DNA of 64,000 bases from Brachycybe producta (GCA_036925085.1 JAUPFP010000075.1:372001-436000); one strand, 5' to 3'. Counted from the stretch's first letter, positions 1 through 11,136 are shown. Program-made: numbers and translations. Notes: a model not told the origin generated them from the letters alone.

Positions 1-42
1 TTATATATGATTCCCATTATTTAAAAAATAGAAAAAAATAAT

Positions 43-160
43 GCCAACAACACCCAGTATTTCCAGGCAGTCACCCAACCAAGTACTGACTGTGCCCAAT
101 GTTGCTTAACTTTGGTGATCGGATGAGAACCCGTGTGTTCAACATGGTATGGCCGTTGAC
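43..160 (-). rRNA. 5S rRNA: 5S-like copy 1
   Basis: A flank. Changes T29G, C68A, A83T, G99A. Near twin of copy 26. Confidence 0.75.
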
Positions 161-347
161 ACCCCAAAATGTACAAGTTCAACTTTCGAAAGATCTAAAT
201 AAGTTAACTCTCCACTTCAAAAAATACTTATTACGGTTAACTATTATTGTGTGCATTTTCAGTTATTTATATAAAATAAGTGGTCAATTTTATCATGCCA
301 GTTATTAATATATGATTCCCATTATTTAAAAAATAGAAAAAAATAAT

Positions 348-465
348 GCCAACAACACCCAGTATTTCCAGGCAGTCACCCATCCAAGTACTGACTGTGC
401 CCAATGTTGCTTAACTTTGGTGATCGGATGAGAACCAGTGTGTTCAACATGGTATGGCCGTTGAC
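348..465 (-). rRNA. 5S rRNA: 5S-like copy 2
   Basis: A flank. Changes C68A, G99A. Near twin of copy 27. Confidence 0.77.
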
Positions 466-651
466 ACCCCAAAATGTACAAGTTCAACTTTCGAAAGATC
501 TAAATAAGTTAACTCTCCACTTCAAAAAATACTTATTACAGTTAACTATTATTGTTTGCATTTTCAGTTATTTATATAAAATAAGTGTTCAATTTTATCA
601 TGCCAGTTATTAATATATGATTCCCAATATTTAAAAAATAGAAAAAATTAT

Positions 652-769
652 GCCAACAACACCCAGTATTCCGAGGCAGTCACCCATCCAAGTACTGACT
701 GGGCCCAATGTTGCTTAACTTTGGTGATCGGATGAGAACCAGTGTGTTCAACATGGTATGGCCGTTGAC
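652..769 (-). rRNA. 5S rRNA: 5S-like copy 3
   Basis: A flank. Change G97C only. Confidence 0.78.
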
Positions 770-956
770 ACCCCAAAATGTACAAGTTCAACTTTCGAAA
801 GATCTAAATAAGTTAACTCTCCACTTCAAAAAAATACTTATTACAGTTAACTATTATTGTGTGCATTTTCAGTTATTTATATAAAATCAGTGTTCAATTT
901 TATCATGCCAGTTATTAATAGATGATTCCCATTATTTAAAAAATGAAAAGAAATAC

Positions 957-1074
957 ACCAACAACACCCAGTATTCCCAGGCAGTCACCCATCCAAGAAC
1001 TGACTGGGCCCAATGTTGCTTAACTTTGGTGATCGGATGAGAACCAGTGTGTTCAACGTGGTATGGCCGTTGAC
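957..1074 (-). rRNA. 5S rRNA: 5S-like copy 4
   Basis: B flank. Changes T17C, A77T. T17C faces A61 in helix II, a mismatch. Confidence 0.76.
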
Positions 1075-1261
1075 ACCCCAAAATGTACAAGTACAACTTT
1101 CGAAAGATCTAAATAAGTTAACTCTCCACTTCAAAAAATACTTATTACAGTTAACTATTATTGTTTGCATTTTCAGTTATTTATATAAAATAAGTGTTCA
1201 ATTTTATCATGCCAGTTATTAATATATGATTCCCATTATTTAAAAAACAGAAAAAAATTAT

Positions 1262-1379
1262 GCCAACAACACCCAGTATTCCGAGGCAGTCAACCATCCA
1301 AGTACTGACTGGGCCCAATGTTGCTTAACGTTGGTGATCGGATGAGAACCAGTGTGTTCAACATGGTATGGCTATTGAC
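1262..1379 (-). rRNA. 5S rRNA: 5S-like copy 5
   Basis: A flank. Changes C6T, G7A, A50C, G87T, G97C. Twin of copy 30. Confidence 0.74.
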
Positions 1380-1566
1380 ACACCAAAATGTACAAGTTCA
1401 ACTTTCGAAAGATCTAAATAAGTTAACTCTCCACTTCAAAAAATACTTACTACAGTTAACTATTATTGTGTGCATTTTCAGTTATTTATATAAAATAAGT
1501 GGTCAATTTTATCATGCCAGTTATTAATATATGATTCCCATTATTTAAAAAATAGAAAAAAATTAT

Positions 1567-1684
1567 GCCAACAACACCCAGTATTCCCAGGCAGTCAACC
1601 ATCCAAGTACTGACTGGGCCCAATGTTGCTTAACTTTGGTGATCGGATGAGAACCAGTGTGTTCAAAATGGTATGGCTATTGAC
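1567..1684 (-). rRNA. 5S rRNA: 5S-like copy 6
   Basis: A flank. Changes C6T, G7A, G18T, G87T. Twin of copy 13. Confidence 0.74.
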
Positions 1685-1871
1685 ACCCCAAAATGTACAA
1701 GTTCAACTTTCGAAAGATCTAAATAAGTTAACTCTCCACTTCAAAAAATACTTATTACAGTTAACTATTATTGTGTGCATTTTCAGTTATTTATATAAAA
1801 TAAGTGTTCAATTTCATCATGCCAGTTATTAATATATGATTCCCATTATTTAAAAAATAGAAAAAAATTAT

Positions 1872-1989
1872 GCCAACAACACCAAGTATTCCCAGGCAGT
1901 CACCCATCCAAGTACTGACTGGGTCCAATGTTGCTTAACTTTGGTGATCGGATGAGAACCAGTGTGTTCAACATGGTATGGCCGTTGAC
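1872..1989 (-). rRNA. 5S rRNA: 5S-like copy 7
   Basis: A flank. Changes G66A, G106T. Twin of copy 14. Confidence 0.76.
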
Positions 1990-2174
1990 ACCCCAAAATG
2001 TACAAGTTCAACTTTCGAAAGATCTAAATAAGTTAACTCTCCACTTCAAAAAATACTTATTACAGTTAACTATTATTGTGTGCATTTTCAGTTATTTATA
2101 TAAAATAAGTGTTCAATTTTGTCATGCCAGTTATTAATATATGATTCCCATTTAAAAAATAGAAAAAAAATTAT

Positions 2175-2292
2175 GCCAACAACACCCAGTATTCCCAGGC
2201 AGTCACCCATCCAAGTACTGACTGCACCCAATGTTGCTTCACTTTGGTGATCGGATGAGAACCAGTGTGTTCAACATGGTATAGCCGTTGAC
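2175..2292 (-). rRNA. 5S rRNA: 5S-like copy 8
   Basis: A flank with 3 bp spacer shortening. Changes C10T, T53G, C67T, C68G, which disturb helix V. Twin of copy 15. Confidence 0.73.
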
Positions 2293-2479
2293 ACCATAAA
2301 ATGTACAAGTTCAACTTTCAAAAGATCTAAATAAGTTAACTCTCCACTTCAAAAAATACTTATTACAGTTAACTATTATTGTGTGCATTTTCAGTTATTT
2401 ATATAAAATAAGTGTTCAATTTTATCATGCCAGTTATTAATAGATGATTCCCATTATTTAAAAAATAGAAAAAAATTAT

Positions 2480-2598
2480 GCCAACAACACCCAGTATTCC
2501 CAGGCAGTCACCCATCCAAGTACTGACTGGGCCCCAATGTTGCTTAACTTTGGTGATCGGATGAGAACCAGTGTGTTCAACATGGTATGGCCGTTGAC
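2480..2598 (-). rRNA. 5S rRNA: 5S-like copy 9
   Basis: A flank but with the TAGATGA spacer mark of B. One extra base in the G/C run at 64-69 (119 nt); otherwise consensus. Looks inserted into the six-unit series. Confidence 0.75.
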
Positions 2599-2786
2599 AC
2601 CCCAAAATGTACAAGTTCAACTTTCGAAAGATCTAAATAAGTTAACTCTCCACTTCAAAAAAATACTTATTACAGTTAACTATTATTGTGTGCATTTTCA
2701 GTTATTTATATAAAATAAGTGTTCAATTTTATCATGCCAGTTATTAATATATGATTCCCATTATTTAAAAAATAGAAAAAAATTAT

Positions 2787-2904
2787 GCCAACAACACCCA
2801 GTATTCCCAGGCAGTCACCCATTCAAGTACTGCCTAGGCCCAATGTTGCTTAACTTTGGTGATCAGATGAGAACCATTGTGTTCAACATGGTATGGCCGT
2901 TGAC
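2787..2904 (-). rRNA. 5S rRNA: 5S-like copy 10
   Basis: A flank. Changes C28A, C40T, C69T, T72G, G82A. Confidence 0.73.
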
Positions 2905-3092
2905 ACCCCAAAATGTACAAGTTCAACTTTCGAAAAATCTAAATAAGTTAACTCTCCACTTCAAAAAAATACTTATTACAGTTAACTATTATTGTGTGCA
3001 TGTTCAGTTATTTATATAAAATAAGTGTTCAATTTTATCATGCCAGTTATTAATAGATGATTCCCATTATTTAAAAAAATGAAAAGAAATAC

Positions 3093-3210
3093 ACCAACAA
3101 CACCCAGTATTCCCAGGCAGTCACCCATCCAAGTACTGACTGGGCCCAATGTTGCTTAACTTTGATGATCGGATGAGAACCAGTGTGTTCAACATGGTAT
3201 GGCCGTTGAC
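3093..3210 (-). rRNA. 5S rRNA: 5S-like copy 11
   Basis: B flank. Change C46T. First unit of a six-unit round. Confidence 0.76.
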
Positions 3211-3397
3211 ACCCCGAAATGTACAAGTTCAACTTTCGAAAGATCTAAATAAGTTAACTCTCCACTTCAAAAAATACTTATTACAGTTAACTACAATTGT
3301 GTGCATTTTCAGTTATTTATATAAAATAAGTGTTCAATTTTATCATGCCAGTTATTAATATATGATTCCCATTATTTAAAAAATAGAAAAAAATTAT

Positions 3398-3515
3398 GCC
3401 AACAACACCCAGTATTCCCAGGCAGTCATCCATCCGAGTACTGACTGGGCCCAATGTTGCTTAACTTTGGTGATCGGATGAGAACCAGTGTGTTCAACAT
3501 GGTATGGCCGTTGAC
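3398..3515 (-). rRNA. 5S rRNA: 5S-like copy 12
   Basis: A flank. C box changes T80C, G87A. Confidence 0.75.
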
Positions 3516-3702
3516 ACCCCAAAATGTACAAGTTCAACTTTCGAAAGATCTAAATAAGTTAACTCTCCACTTCAAAAAATACTTATTACAGTTAACTATT
3601 ATTGTGTGCATTTTCAGTTATTTATATAAAATAAGTGGTCAATTTTATCATGCCAGTTATTAATATATGATTCCCATTATTTAAAAAATAGAAAAAAATT
3701 AT

Positions 3703-3820
3703 GCCAACAACACCCAGTATTCCCAGGCAGTCAACCATCCAAGTACTGACTGGGCCCAATGTTGCTTAACTTTGGTGATCGGATGAGAACCAGTGTGTTC
3801 AAAATGGTATGGCTATTGAC
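3703..3820 (-). rRNA. 5S rRNA: 5S-like copy 13
   Basis: A flank. Changes C6T, G7A, G18T, G87T. Confidence 0.74.
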
Positions 3821-4007
3821 ACCCCAAAATGTACAAGTTCAACTTTCGAAAGATCTAAATAAGTTAACTCTCCACTTCAAAAAATACTTATTACAGTTAA
3901 CTATTATTGTGTGCATTTTCAGTTATTTATATAAAATAAGTGTTCAATTTCATCATGCCAGTTATTAATATATGATTCCCATTATTTAAAAAATAGAAAA
4001 AAATTAT

Positions 4008-4125
4008 GCCAACAACACCAAGTATTCCCAGGCAGTCACCCATCCAAGTACTGACTGGGTCCAATGTTGCTTAACTTTGGTGATCGGATGAGAACCAGTG
4101 TGTTCAACATGGTATGGCCGTTGAC
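4008..4125 (-). rRNA. 5S rRNA: 5S-like copy 14
   Basis: A flank. Changes G66A, G106T. Confidence 0.76.
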
Positions 4126-4310
4126 ACCCCAAAATGTACAAGTTCAACTTTCGAAAGATCTAAATAAGTTAACTCTCCACTTCAAAAAATACTTATTACA
4201 GTTAACTATTATTGTGTGCATTTTCAGTTATTTATATAAAATAAGTGTTCAATTTTATCATGCCAGTTATTAATATATGATTCCCATTTAAAAAATAGAA
4301 AAAAAATTAT

Positions 4311-4428
4311 GCCAACAACACCCAGTATTCCCAGGCAGTCACCCATCCAAGTACTGACTGCACCCAATGTTGCTTCACTTTGGTGATCGGATGAGAACCA
4401 GTGTGTTCAACATGGTATAGCCGTTGAC
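4311..4428 (-). rRNA. 5S rRNA: 5S-like copy 15
   Basis: A flank, shortened spacer. Changes C10T, T53G, C67T, C68G. Confidence 0.73.
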
Positions 4429-4615
4429 ACCATAAAATGTACAAGTTCAACTTTCAAAAGATCTAAATAAGTTAACTCTCCACTTCAAAAAATACTTATT
4501 ACAGTTAACTATTATTGTGTGCATTTTCAGTTATTTATATAAAATAAGTGTTCAATTTTATCATGCCAGTTATTAATATATGATTCCCATTATTTAAAAA
4601 ATAGAAAAAAATTAT

Positions 4616-4733
4616 GCCAACAACACCCAGTATTCCCAGGCAGTCACCCATTCAAGTACTGCCTAGGCCCAATGTTGCTTAACTTTGGTGATCAGATGAG
4701 AACCAGTGTGTTCAACATGGTATGGCCGTTGAC
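4616..4733 (-). rRNA. 5S rRNA: 5S-like copy 16
   Basis: A flank. Changes C40T, C69T, T72G, G82A. Confidence 0.74.
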
Positions 4734-4921
4734 ACCCCAAAATGTACAAGTTCAACTTTCGAAAAATCTAAATAAGTTAACTCTCCACTTTAAAAAAATA
4801 CTTATTACAGTTAACTATTATTGTGTGCATTTTCAGTTATTTATATAAAATAAGTGTTCAATTTTATCATGCCAGTTATTAATAGATGATTCCCATTATT
4901 TAAAAAAATGAAAAGAAATAC

Positions 4922-5039
4922 ACCAACAACACCCAGTATTCCCAGGCAGTCACCCATCCAAGTACTGACTGGGCCCAATGTTGCTTAACTTTGATGATCG
5001 GATGAGAACCAGTGTGTTCAACATGGTATGGCCGTTGAC
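4922..5039 (-). rRNA. 5S rRNA: 5S-like copy 17
   Basis: B flank. Change C46T. Twin of copy 11 at 1829 bp. Confidence 0.76.
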
Positions 5040-5226
5040 ACCCCGAAATGTACAAGTTCAACTTTCGAAAGATCTAAATAAGTTAACTCTCCACTTCAAA
5101 AAATACTTATTACAGTTAACTACAATTGTGTGCATTTTCAGTTATTTATATAAAATAAGTGTTCAATTTTATCATGCCAGTTATTAATATATGATTCCCA
5201 TTATTTAAAAAATAGAAAAAAATTAT

Positions 5227-5344
5227 GCCAACAACACCCAGTATTCCCAGGCAGTCATCCATCCGAGTACTGACTGGGCCCAATGTTGCTTAACTTTGGT
5301 GATCGGATGAGAACCAGTGTGTTCAACATGGTATGGCCGTTGAC
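5227..5344 (-). rRNA. 5S rRNA: 5S-like copy 18
   Basis: A flank. Changes T80C, G87A. Twin of copy 12. Confidence 0.75.
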
Positions 5345-5531
5345 ACCCCAAAATGTACAAGTTCAACTTTCGAAAGATCTAAATAAGTTAACTCTCCACT
5401 TCAAAAAATACTTATTACAGTTAACTATTATTGTGTGCATTTTCAGTTATTTATATAAAATAAGTGGTCAATTTTATCATGCCAGTTATTAATATATGAT
5501 TCCCATTATTTAAAAAATAGAAAAAAATTAT

Positions 5532-5649
5532 GCCAACAACACCCAGTATTCCCAGGCAGTCAACCATCCAAGTACTGACTGGGCCCAATGTTGCTTAACT
5601 TTGGTGATCGGATGAGAACCAGTGTGTTCAAAATGGTATGGCTATTGAC
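5532..5649 (-). rRNA. 5S rRNA: 5S-like copy 19
   Basis: A flank. Changes C6T, G7A, G18T, G87T. Twin of copy 13. Confidence 0.74.
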
Positions 5650-5836
5650 ACCCCAAAATGTACAAGTTCAACTTTCGAAAGATCTAAATAAGTTAACTCT
5701 CCACTTCAAAAAATACTTATTACAGTTAACTATTATTGTGTGCATTTTCAGTTATTTATATAAAATAAGTGTTCAATTTTATGATGCCAGTTATTAATAT
5801 ATGATTCCCATTATTTAAAAAATAGAAAAAAATTAT

Positions 5837-5954
5837 GCCAACAACACCAAGTATTCCCAGGCAGTCACCCATCCAAGTACTGACTGGGTCCAATGTTGCT
5901 TAACTTTGGTGATCGGATGAGAACCAGTGTGTTCAACATGGTATGGCCGTTGAC
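5837..5954 (-). rRNA. 5S rRNA: 5S-like copy 20
   Basis: A flank. Changes G66A, G106T. Twin of copy 14. Confidence 0.76.
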
Positions 5955-6139
5955 ACCCCAAAATGTACAAGTTCAACTTTCGAAAGATCTAAATAAGTTA
6001 ACTCTCCACTTCAAAAAATACTTATTACAGTTAACTATTATTGTGTGCATTTTCAGTTATTTATATAAAATAAGTGTTCAATTTTATCATGCCAGTTATT
6101 AATATATGATTCCCATTTAAAAAATAGAAAAAAAATTAT

Positions 6140-6257
6140 GCCAACAACACCCAGTATTCCCAGGCAGTCACCCATCCAAGTACTGACTGCACCCAATGTT
6201 GCTTCACTTTGGTGATCGGATGAGAACCAGTGTGTTCAACATGGTATAGCCGTTGAC
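6140..6257 (-). rRNA. 5S rRNA: 5S-like copy 21
   Basis: A flank, shortened spacer. Changes C10T, T53G, C67T, C68G. Confidence 0.73.
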
Positions 6258-6444
6258 ACCATAAAATGTACAAGTTCAACTTTCAAAAGATCTAAATAAG
6301 TTAACTCTCCACTTCAAAAAATACTTATTACAGTTAACTATTATTGTGTGCATTTTCAGTTATTTATATAAAATAAGTGTTCAATTTTATCATGCCAGTT
6401 ATTAATATATGATTCCCATTATTTAAAAAATAGAAAAAAATTAT

Positions 6445-6562
6445 GCCAACAACACCCAGTATTCCCAGGCAGTCACCCATTCAAGTACTGCCTAGGCCCA
6501 ATGTTGCTTAACTTTGGTGATCAGATGAGAACCAGTGTGTTCAACATGGTATGGCCGTTGAC
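6445..6562 (-). rRNA. 5S rRNA: 5S-like copy 22
   Basis: A flank. Changes C40T, C69T, T72G, G82A. Twin of copy 16. Confidence 0.74.
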
Positions 6563-6750
6563 ACCCCAAAATGTACAAGTTCAACTTTCGAAAAATCTAA
6601 ATAAGTTAACTCTCCACTTTAAAAAAATACTTATTACAGTTAACTATTATTGTGTGCATTTTCAGTTATTTATATAAAATAAGTGTTCAATTTTATCATG
6701 CCAGTTATTAATAGATGATTCCCATTATTTAAAAAAATGAAAAGAAATAC

Positions 6751-6868
6751 ACCAACAACACCCAGTATTCCCAGGCAGTCACCCATCCAAGTACTGACTG
6801 GGCCCAATGTTGCTTAACTTTGATGATCGGATGAGAACCAGTGTGTTCAACATGGTATGGCCGTTGAC
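6751..6868 (-). rRNA. 5S rRNA: 5S-like copy 23
   Basis: B flank. Change C46T. Third round of the six-unit repeat. Confidence 0.76.
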
Positions 6869-7055
6869 ACCCCGAAATGTACAAGTTCAACTTTCGAAAG
6901 ATCTAAATAAGTTAACTCTCCACTTCAAAAAATACTTATTACAGTTAACTACAATTGTGTGCATTTTCAGTTATTTATATAAAATAAGTGTTCAATTTTA
7001 TCATGCCAGTTATTAATATATGATTCCCATTATTTAAAAAATAGAAAAAAATTAT

Positions 7056-7173
7056 GCCAACAACACCCAGTATTCCCAGGCAGTCATCCATCCGAGTACT
7101 GACTGGGCCCAATGTTGCTTAACTTTGGTGATCGGATGAGAACCAGTGTGTTCAACATGGTATGGCCGTTGAC
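7056..7173 (-). rRNA. 5S rRNA: 5S-like copy 24
   Basis: A flank. Changes T80C, G87A. Confidence 0.75.
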
Positions 7174-7360
7174 ACCCCAAAATGTACAAGTTCAACTTTC
7201 GAAAGATCTAAATAAGTTAACTCTCCACTTCAAAAAATACTTATTACAGTTAACTATTATTGTGTGCATTTTCAGTTATTTATATAAAATAAGTGGTCAA
7301 TTTTATCATGCCAGTTATTAATATATGATTCCCATTATTTAAAAAATAGAAAAAAATTAT

Positions 7361-7478
7361 GCCAACAACACCCAGTATTCCCAGGCAGTCAACCATCCAA
7401 GTACTGACTGGGCCCAATGTTGCTTAACTTTGGTGATCGGATGAGAACCAGTGTGTTCAAAATGGTATGGCTATTGAC
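7361..7478 (-). rRNA. 5S rRNA: 5S-like copy 25
   Basis: A flank. Changes C6T, G7A, G18T, G87T. Last unit before the join to the left-edge series. Confidence 0.74.
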
Positions 7479-7665
7479 ACCCCAAAATGTACAAGTTCAA
7501 CTTTCGAAAGATCTAAATAAGTTAACTCTCCACTTCAAAAAATACTTATTACAGTTAACTATTATTGTGTGCATTTTCAGTTATTTATATAAAATAAGTG
7601 TTCAATTTTATGATGCCAGTTATTAATATATGATTCCCATTATTTAAAAAATAGAAAAAAATAAT

Positions 7666-7783
7666 GCCAACAACACCCAGTATTTCCAGGCAGTCACCCA
7701 TCCAAGTACTGACTGTGCCCAATGTTGCTTAACTTTGGTTATCGGATGAGAACCCGTGTGTTCAACATGGTATGGCCGTTAAC
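7666..7783 (-). rRNA. 5S rRNA: 5S-like copy 26
   Basis: A flank. Changes T29G, C44A, C68A, G99A. Confidence 0.74.
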
Positions 7784-7970
7784 ACCCCAAAATGTACAAG
7801 TTCAACTTTCGAAAGATCTAAATAAGTTAACTCTCCACTTCAAAAAATACTTATTACGGTTAACTATTAGTGTGTGCATTTTCAGTTATTTATATAAAAT
7901 AAGTGGTCAATTTTATCATGCCAGTTATTAATATATGATTCCCATTATTTAAAAAATAGAAAAAAATAAT

Positions 7971-8088
7971 GCCAACAACACCCAGTATTTCCAGGCAGTC
8001 ACCCATCCAAGTACTGACTGTGCCCAATGTTGCTTAACTTTGGTGATCGGATGAGAACCAGTGTGTTCAAAATGGTATGGCCGTTGAC
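7971..8088 (-). rRNA. 5S rRNA: 5S-like copy 27
   Basis: A flank. Changes G18T, C68A, G99A. Confidence 0.75.
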
Positions 8089-8274
8089 ACCCCAAAATGT
8101 ACAAGTTCAACTTTCGAAAGATCTAAATAAGTTAACTCTCCACTTCAAAAAATACTTATTACAGTTAACTATTATTGTTTGCATTTTCAGTTATTTATAT
8201 AAAATAAGTGTTCAATTTTATCATGCCAGTTATTAATATATGATTCCCAATATTTAAAAAATAAAAAAAATTAT

Positions 8275-8392
8275 GCCAACAACACCCAGTATTCCGAGGA
8301 AGTCACCCATCCAAGTACTGACTGGGCCCAATGTTGCTTAACTTTGGTGATCGGATGAGAACCAGTGTGTTCAACATGGTATGGCCGTTGAC
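8275..8392 (-). rRNA. 5S rRNA: 5S-like copy 28
   Basis: A flank. Changes G93T, G97C. Confidence 0.76.
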
Positions 8393-8579
8393 ACCCCAAA
8401 ATGTACAAGTTCAACTTTCGAAAGATCTAAATAAGTTAACTCTCCACTTCAAAAAAATACTTATTACAGTTAACTATTATTGTGTGCATTTTCAGTTATT
8501 TATATAAAATCAGTGTTCAATTTTATCATGCCAGTTATTAATAGATGATTCCCATTATTTAAAAAATGAAAAGAAATAC

Positions 8580-8697
8580 ACCAACAACACCCAGTATTCC
8601 CAGGCAGTCACCCATCCAAGAACTGACTGGGCCCAATGTTGCTTAACTTTGGTGATCGGATGAGAACCAGTGTGTTCAACGTGGTATGGCCGTTGAC
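8580..8697 (-). rRNA. 5S rRNA: 5S-like copy 29
   Basis: B flank. Changes T17C, A77T. Twin of copy 4. Confidence 0.76.
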
Positions 8698-8884
8698 ACC
8701 CCAAAATGTACAAGTACAACTTTCGAAAGATCTAAATAAGTTAACTCTCCACTTCAAAAAATACTTATTACAGTTAACTATTATTGTTTGCATTTTCAGT
8801 TATTTATATAAAATAAGTGTTCAATTTTATCATGCCAGTTATTAATATATGATTCCCATTATTTAAAAAACAGAAAAAAATTAT

Positions 8885-9002
8885 GCCAACAACACCCAGT
8901 ATTCCGAGGCAGTCAACCATCCAAGTACTGACTGGGCCCAATGTTGCTTAACGTTGGTGATCGGATGAGAACCAGTGTGTTCAACATGGTATGGCTATTG
9001 AC
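8885..9002 (-). rRNA. 5S rRNA: 5S-like copy 30
   Basis: A flank (AACAG form). Changes C6T, G7A, A50C, G87T, G97C. Confidence 0.74.
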
Positions 9003-9189
9003 ACACCAAAATGTACAAGTTCAACTTTCGAAAGATCTAAATAAGTTAACTCTCCACTTCAAAAAATACTTACTACAGTTAACTATTATTGTGTGCATTT
9101 TCAGTTATTTATATAAAATAAGTGTTCAATTTTATCATGCCAGTTATTAATATATGATTCCCATTATTTAAAAAATAGAAAAAAATTAT

Positions 9190-9307
9190 GCCAACAACAC
9201 ACAATATTCCCAGGCAGTCACCCATCCAAGTACTAACTGGGCCCAATTTTGCTTAACTTTGGTGATCGGATGAGAACCAGTGTGTTCAACATGGTATGGC
9301 CGTTGAC
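9190..9307 (-). rRNA. 5S rRNA: 5S-like copy 31
   Basis: A flank. Changes C60A, C73T, C104T, G107T. Position partner of copy 83, which lacks these. Confidence 0.73.
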
Positions 9308-9493
9308 GCCCCAAAATGTACAAGTTCAATTTTCGAAAGATCTAAATAAGTTAACTCTCCACTTCAAAAAATACTTATTACAGTTAACTATTATTGTGTG
9401 CATTTTCAGTTATTTATATAAAATAAGTGTTCAATTTTATTATGCCAGTAATTAATAGATGATTCCCATTATTTAAAAAATGAAAAGAAATAC

Positions 9494-9611
9494 ACCAACA
9501 ACACCCAGTATTCCCAGGCAGTCACCAATCCAAGTACTGACTGGGCCCAATGTTGCTTAACTTTGGTGATCAGATGAGAACCAGTGTGTTCAACATGGTA
9601 TGGTCGTTGAC
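9494..9611 (-). rRNA. 5S rRNA: 5S-like copy 32
   Basis: B flank. Changes G8A, C40T, G85T. Confidence 0.75.
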
Positions 9612-9798
9612 ACCCGAAAATGTACAAGTTCAACTTTCGAAAGATCTAAATAAGTTAACTCTCCACTTCAAAAAATACTTATTACAGTTAACTATTATTG
9701 TGTGCATTTTCAGTTATTTATATAAAATAAGTGTTCAATTTTATCATGCCAGTTATTAATATATGATTCCCTTTATTTAAAAAATAGAAAAAAATTAT

Positions 9799-9916
9799 GC
9801 CAACAACACCCAGTATTCCCAGCCAGTCACCCATCCAAGTACTGACTGGGACCAATGTTGCTTAACTTTGGTGATCGGATGAGATCTAGTGTGTTCAACA
9901 TTGTATGGCCGTTGAC
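9799..9916 (-). rRNA. 5S rRNA: 5S-like copy 33
   Basis: A flank. Changes C15A, G30A, T32A, G66T, C94G. Confidence 0.73.
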
Positions 9917-10103
9917 ACCCCAAAATGTACAAGTTCAACTTTCGAAAGATCTAAATAAGTTAACTCTCCACTTCAAAAAAATACTTATTACAGTTAACTA
10001 TTATTGTGTGCATTTTCAGTTATTTATATAAAATACGTGTTCAATTTTATCATGCCAGTTATTAATAGATGATTCCCATTATTTAATAAATGAAAAGAAA
10101 TAC

Positions 10104-10221
10104 ACCAACAACACCCAGTATTCCCAGGCAGTCACCCATCCAAGTACTGACTGGGCCCAATGTTGCTTAACTTTGGTGATCGGATGAGAACCAGTGTGTT
10201 CAACATGGTATGGCCGTTGAC
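10104..10221 (-). rRNA. 5S rRNA: 5S-like copy 34
   Basis: B flank (AATAAATG form). No change apart from base 118. Confidence 0.78.
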
Positions 10222-10408
10222 ACCCCAAAATGTACAAGTTCAACTTTCGAAAGATCTAAATAAGTTAACTCTCCACTTCAAAAAAATGCTTATTACAGTT
10301 AACTATTATTGTGTGCATTTTCAGTTATTTATATAAAATCAGTGTTCAATTTTATCATGCCAGTTATTAATAGATGATTCCCATTATTTAAAAAATGAAA
10401 AGAAATAC

Positions 10409-10526
10409 ACCAACAACATCCAGTATTCCCAGGAAGTCACCCATCCAAGAACTGACTGGGCCCAATGTTGCTTAACTTTGGTGATCGGATGGGAACCAGT
10501 GTGTTCAACGTGGTATGGCCGTTGAC
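10409..10526 (-). rRNA. 5S rRNA: 5S-like copy 35
   Basis: B flank. Changes T17C, T35C, A77T, G93T, G108A. Confidence 0.73.
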
Positions 10527-10713
10527 ACCCCAAAAAGTACAAGTACAACTTTCGAAAGATCTAAATAAGTTAACTCTCCACTTCAAAAAATACTTATTAC
10601 AGTTAACTATTATTGTGTGCATTTTCAGTTATTTATATAAAATAAGTGTTCAATTTTATCATGCCAGTTATTAATATATGATTCCCATTATTTAAAAAAT
10701 AGAAAAAAATTAT

Positions 10714-10831
10714 GCCAACAACACCCAGTATTCCCAGGCAGTCACCTATCCAAGTACTGACTGGGCCCAATGTTCCTTAACTTTGGTGATCGGATGAGAA
10801 CCAGTGTGTTCAACATGGTATGGCCGTTGAC
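10714..10831 (-). rRNA. 5S rRNA: 5S-like copy 36
   Basis: A flank. Changes C57G, G85A. Confidence 0.75.
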
Positions 10832-11018
10832 ACCCCAAAATGTACAAGATCAACTTTCGAAAGATCTAAATAAGTTAACTCTCCACTTCAAAAAATACTT
10901 ACTACAGTTAACTATTATTGTGTGCATTTTCAGTTATTTATATAAAATAAGTGTTCAATTTTATCATGCCAGTTATTAATATATGATTCCCATTATTTAA
11001 AAAATAGAAAAAAATTAT

Positions 11019-11136
11019 GCCAACAAAACACAGTATTCCCAGGCAGTCACACATCCAAGAACTGACTGGGCCCAATGTTGCTTAACTTTGGTGATCGGAT
11101 GAGAACCAGTGTGTTCAACGTGGTATGGCCGTTGAC
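11019..11136 (-). rRNA. 5S rRNA: 5S-like copy 37
   Basis: A flank. Changes T17C, A77T, G86T, G107T, G110T. Confidence 0.73.

Larger units (their letters stand above)
1..1490 (-). repeat. Five-unit segment (copies 1-5), duplicated at 7624
   Basis: Copies 1-5 match copies 26-30 in order at a constant offset of 7623 bp (25 units). Shared marks are T29G, C68A and G99A, then C68A and G99A, then G97C, then A77T with T17C, then G97C with G87T and A50C. The match fades after the spacer of copy 5, where one segment reads AGTGGTC and the other AGTGTTC. A few private substitutions separate the two, for example A83T in copy 1 and C44A in copy 26. Confidence 0.8.
1567..7660 (-). repeat. Six-unit higher-order repeat, period 1829 bp
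   Basis: Copies 11-16, 17-22 and 23-25 repeat the same ordered series: B-flank unit with C46T; unit with T80C and G87A; unit with G18T, G87T and changed helix I; unit with G66A and G106T; unit with C67T, C68G, T53G and C10T; unit with G82A, C69T, T72G and C40T. The C46T units sit at a spacing of exactly 1829 bp twice. Copies 6-8 and 10 are an earlier, incomplete round with near-consensus copy 9 wedged in. A 3 bp spacer shortening (CCCATTTAAA instead of CCCATTATTTAAA) marks the C67T unit in each round. Confidence 0.85.
7624..9115 (-). repeat. Second copy of the five-unit segment (copies 26-30)
   Basis: This is the partner of the segment at the left edge of the window, reached directly after the third round of the six-unit repeat. 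The join lies in the spacer before copy 26. To its left the units follow the six-unit series, to its right the series of copies 1-5. Confidence 0.78.

Noticed and set aside
99-308. A 69-codon plus-strand open frame repeated in most units, with a hydrophobic stretch (LTIIVCIFSYLYKI) like a membrane segment
   Set aside because: It is antisense to the 5S-like part and runs into the spacer. It looks conserved only because the DNA repeats. About a third of units break it by a seventh A in the CTTC-A run or by a stop, and no unit structure suggests selection on the protein.
985-1170. 61- and 60-codon minus-strand frames in many units
   Set aside because: They read through spacer and the 5S-like part in another frame, come and go with single substitutions such as T17C, and have no recognisable domain.
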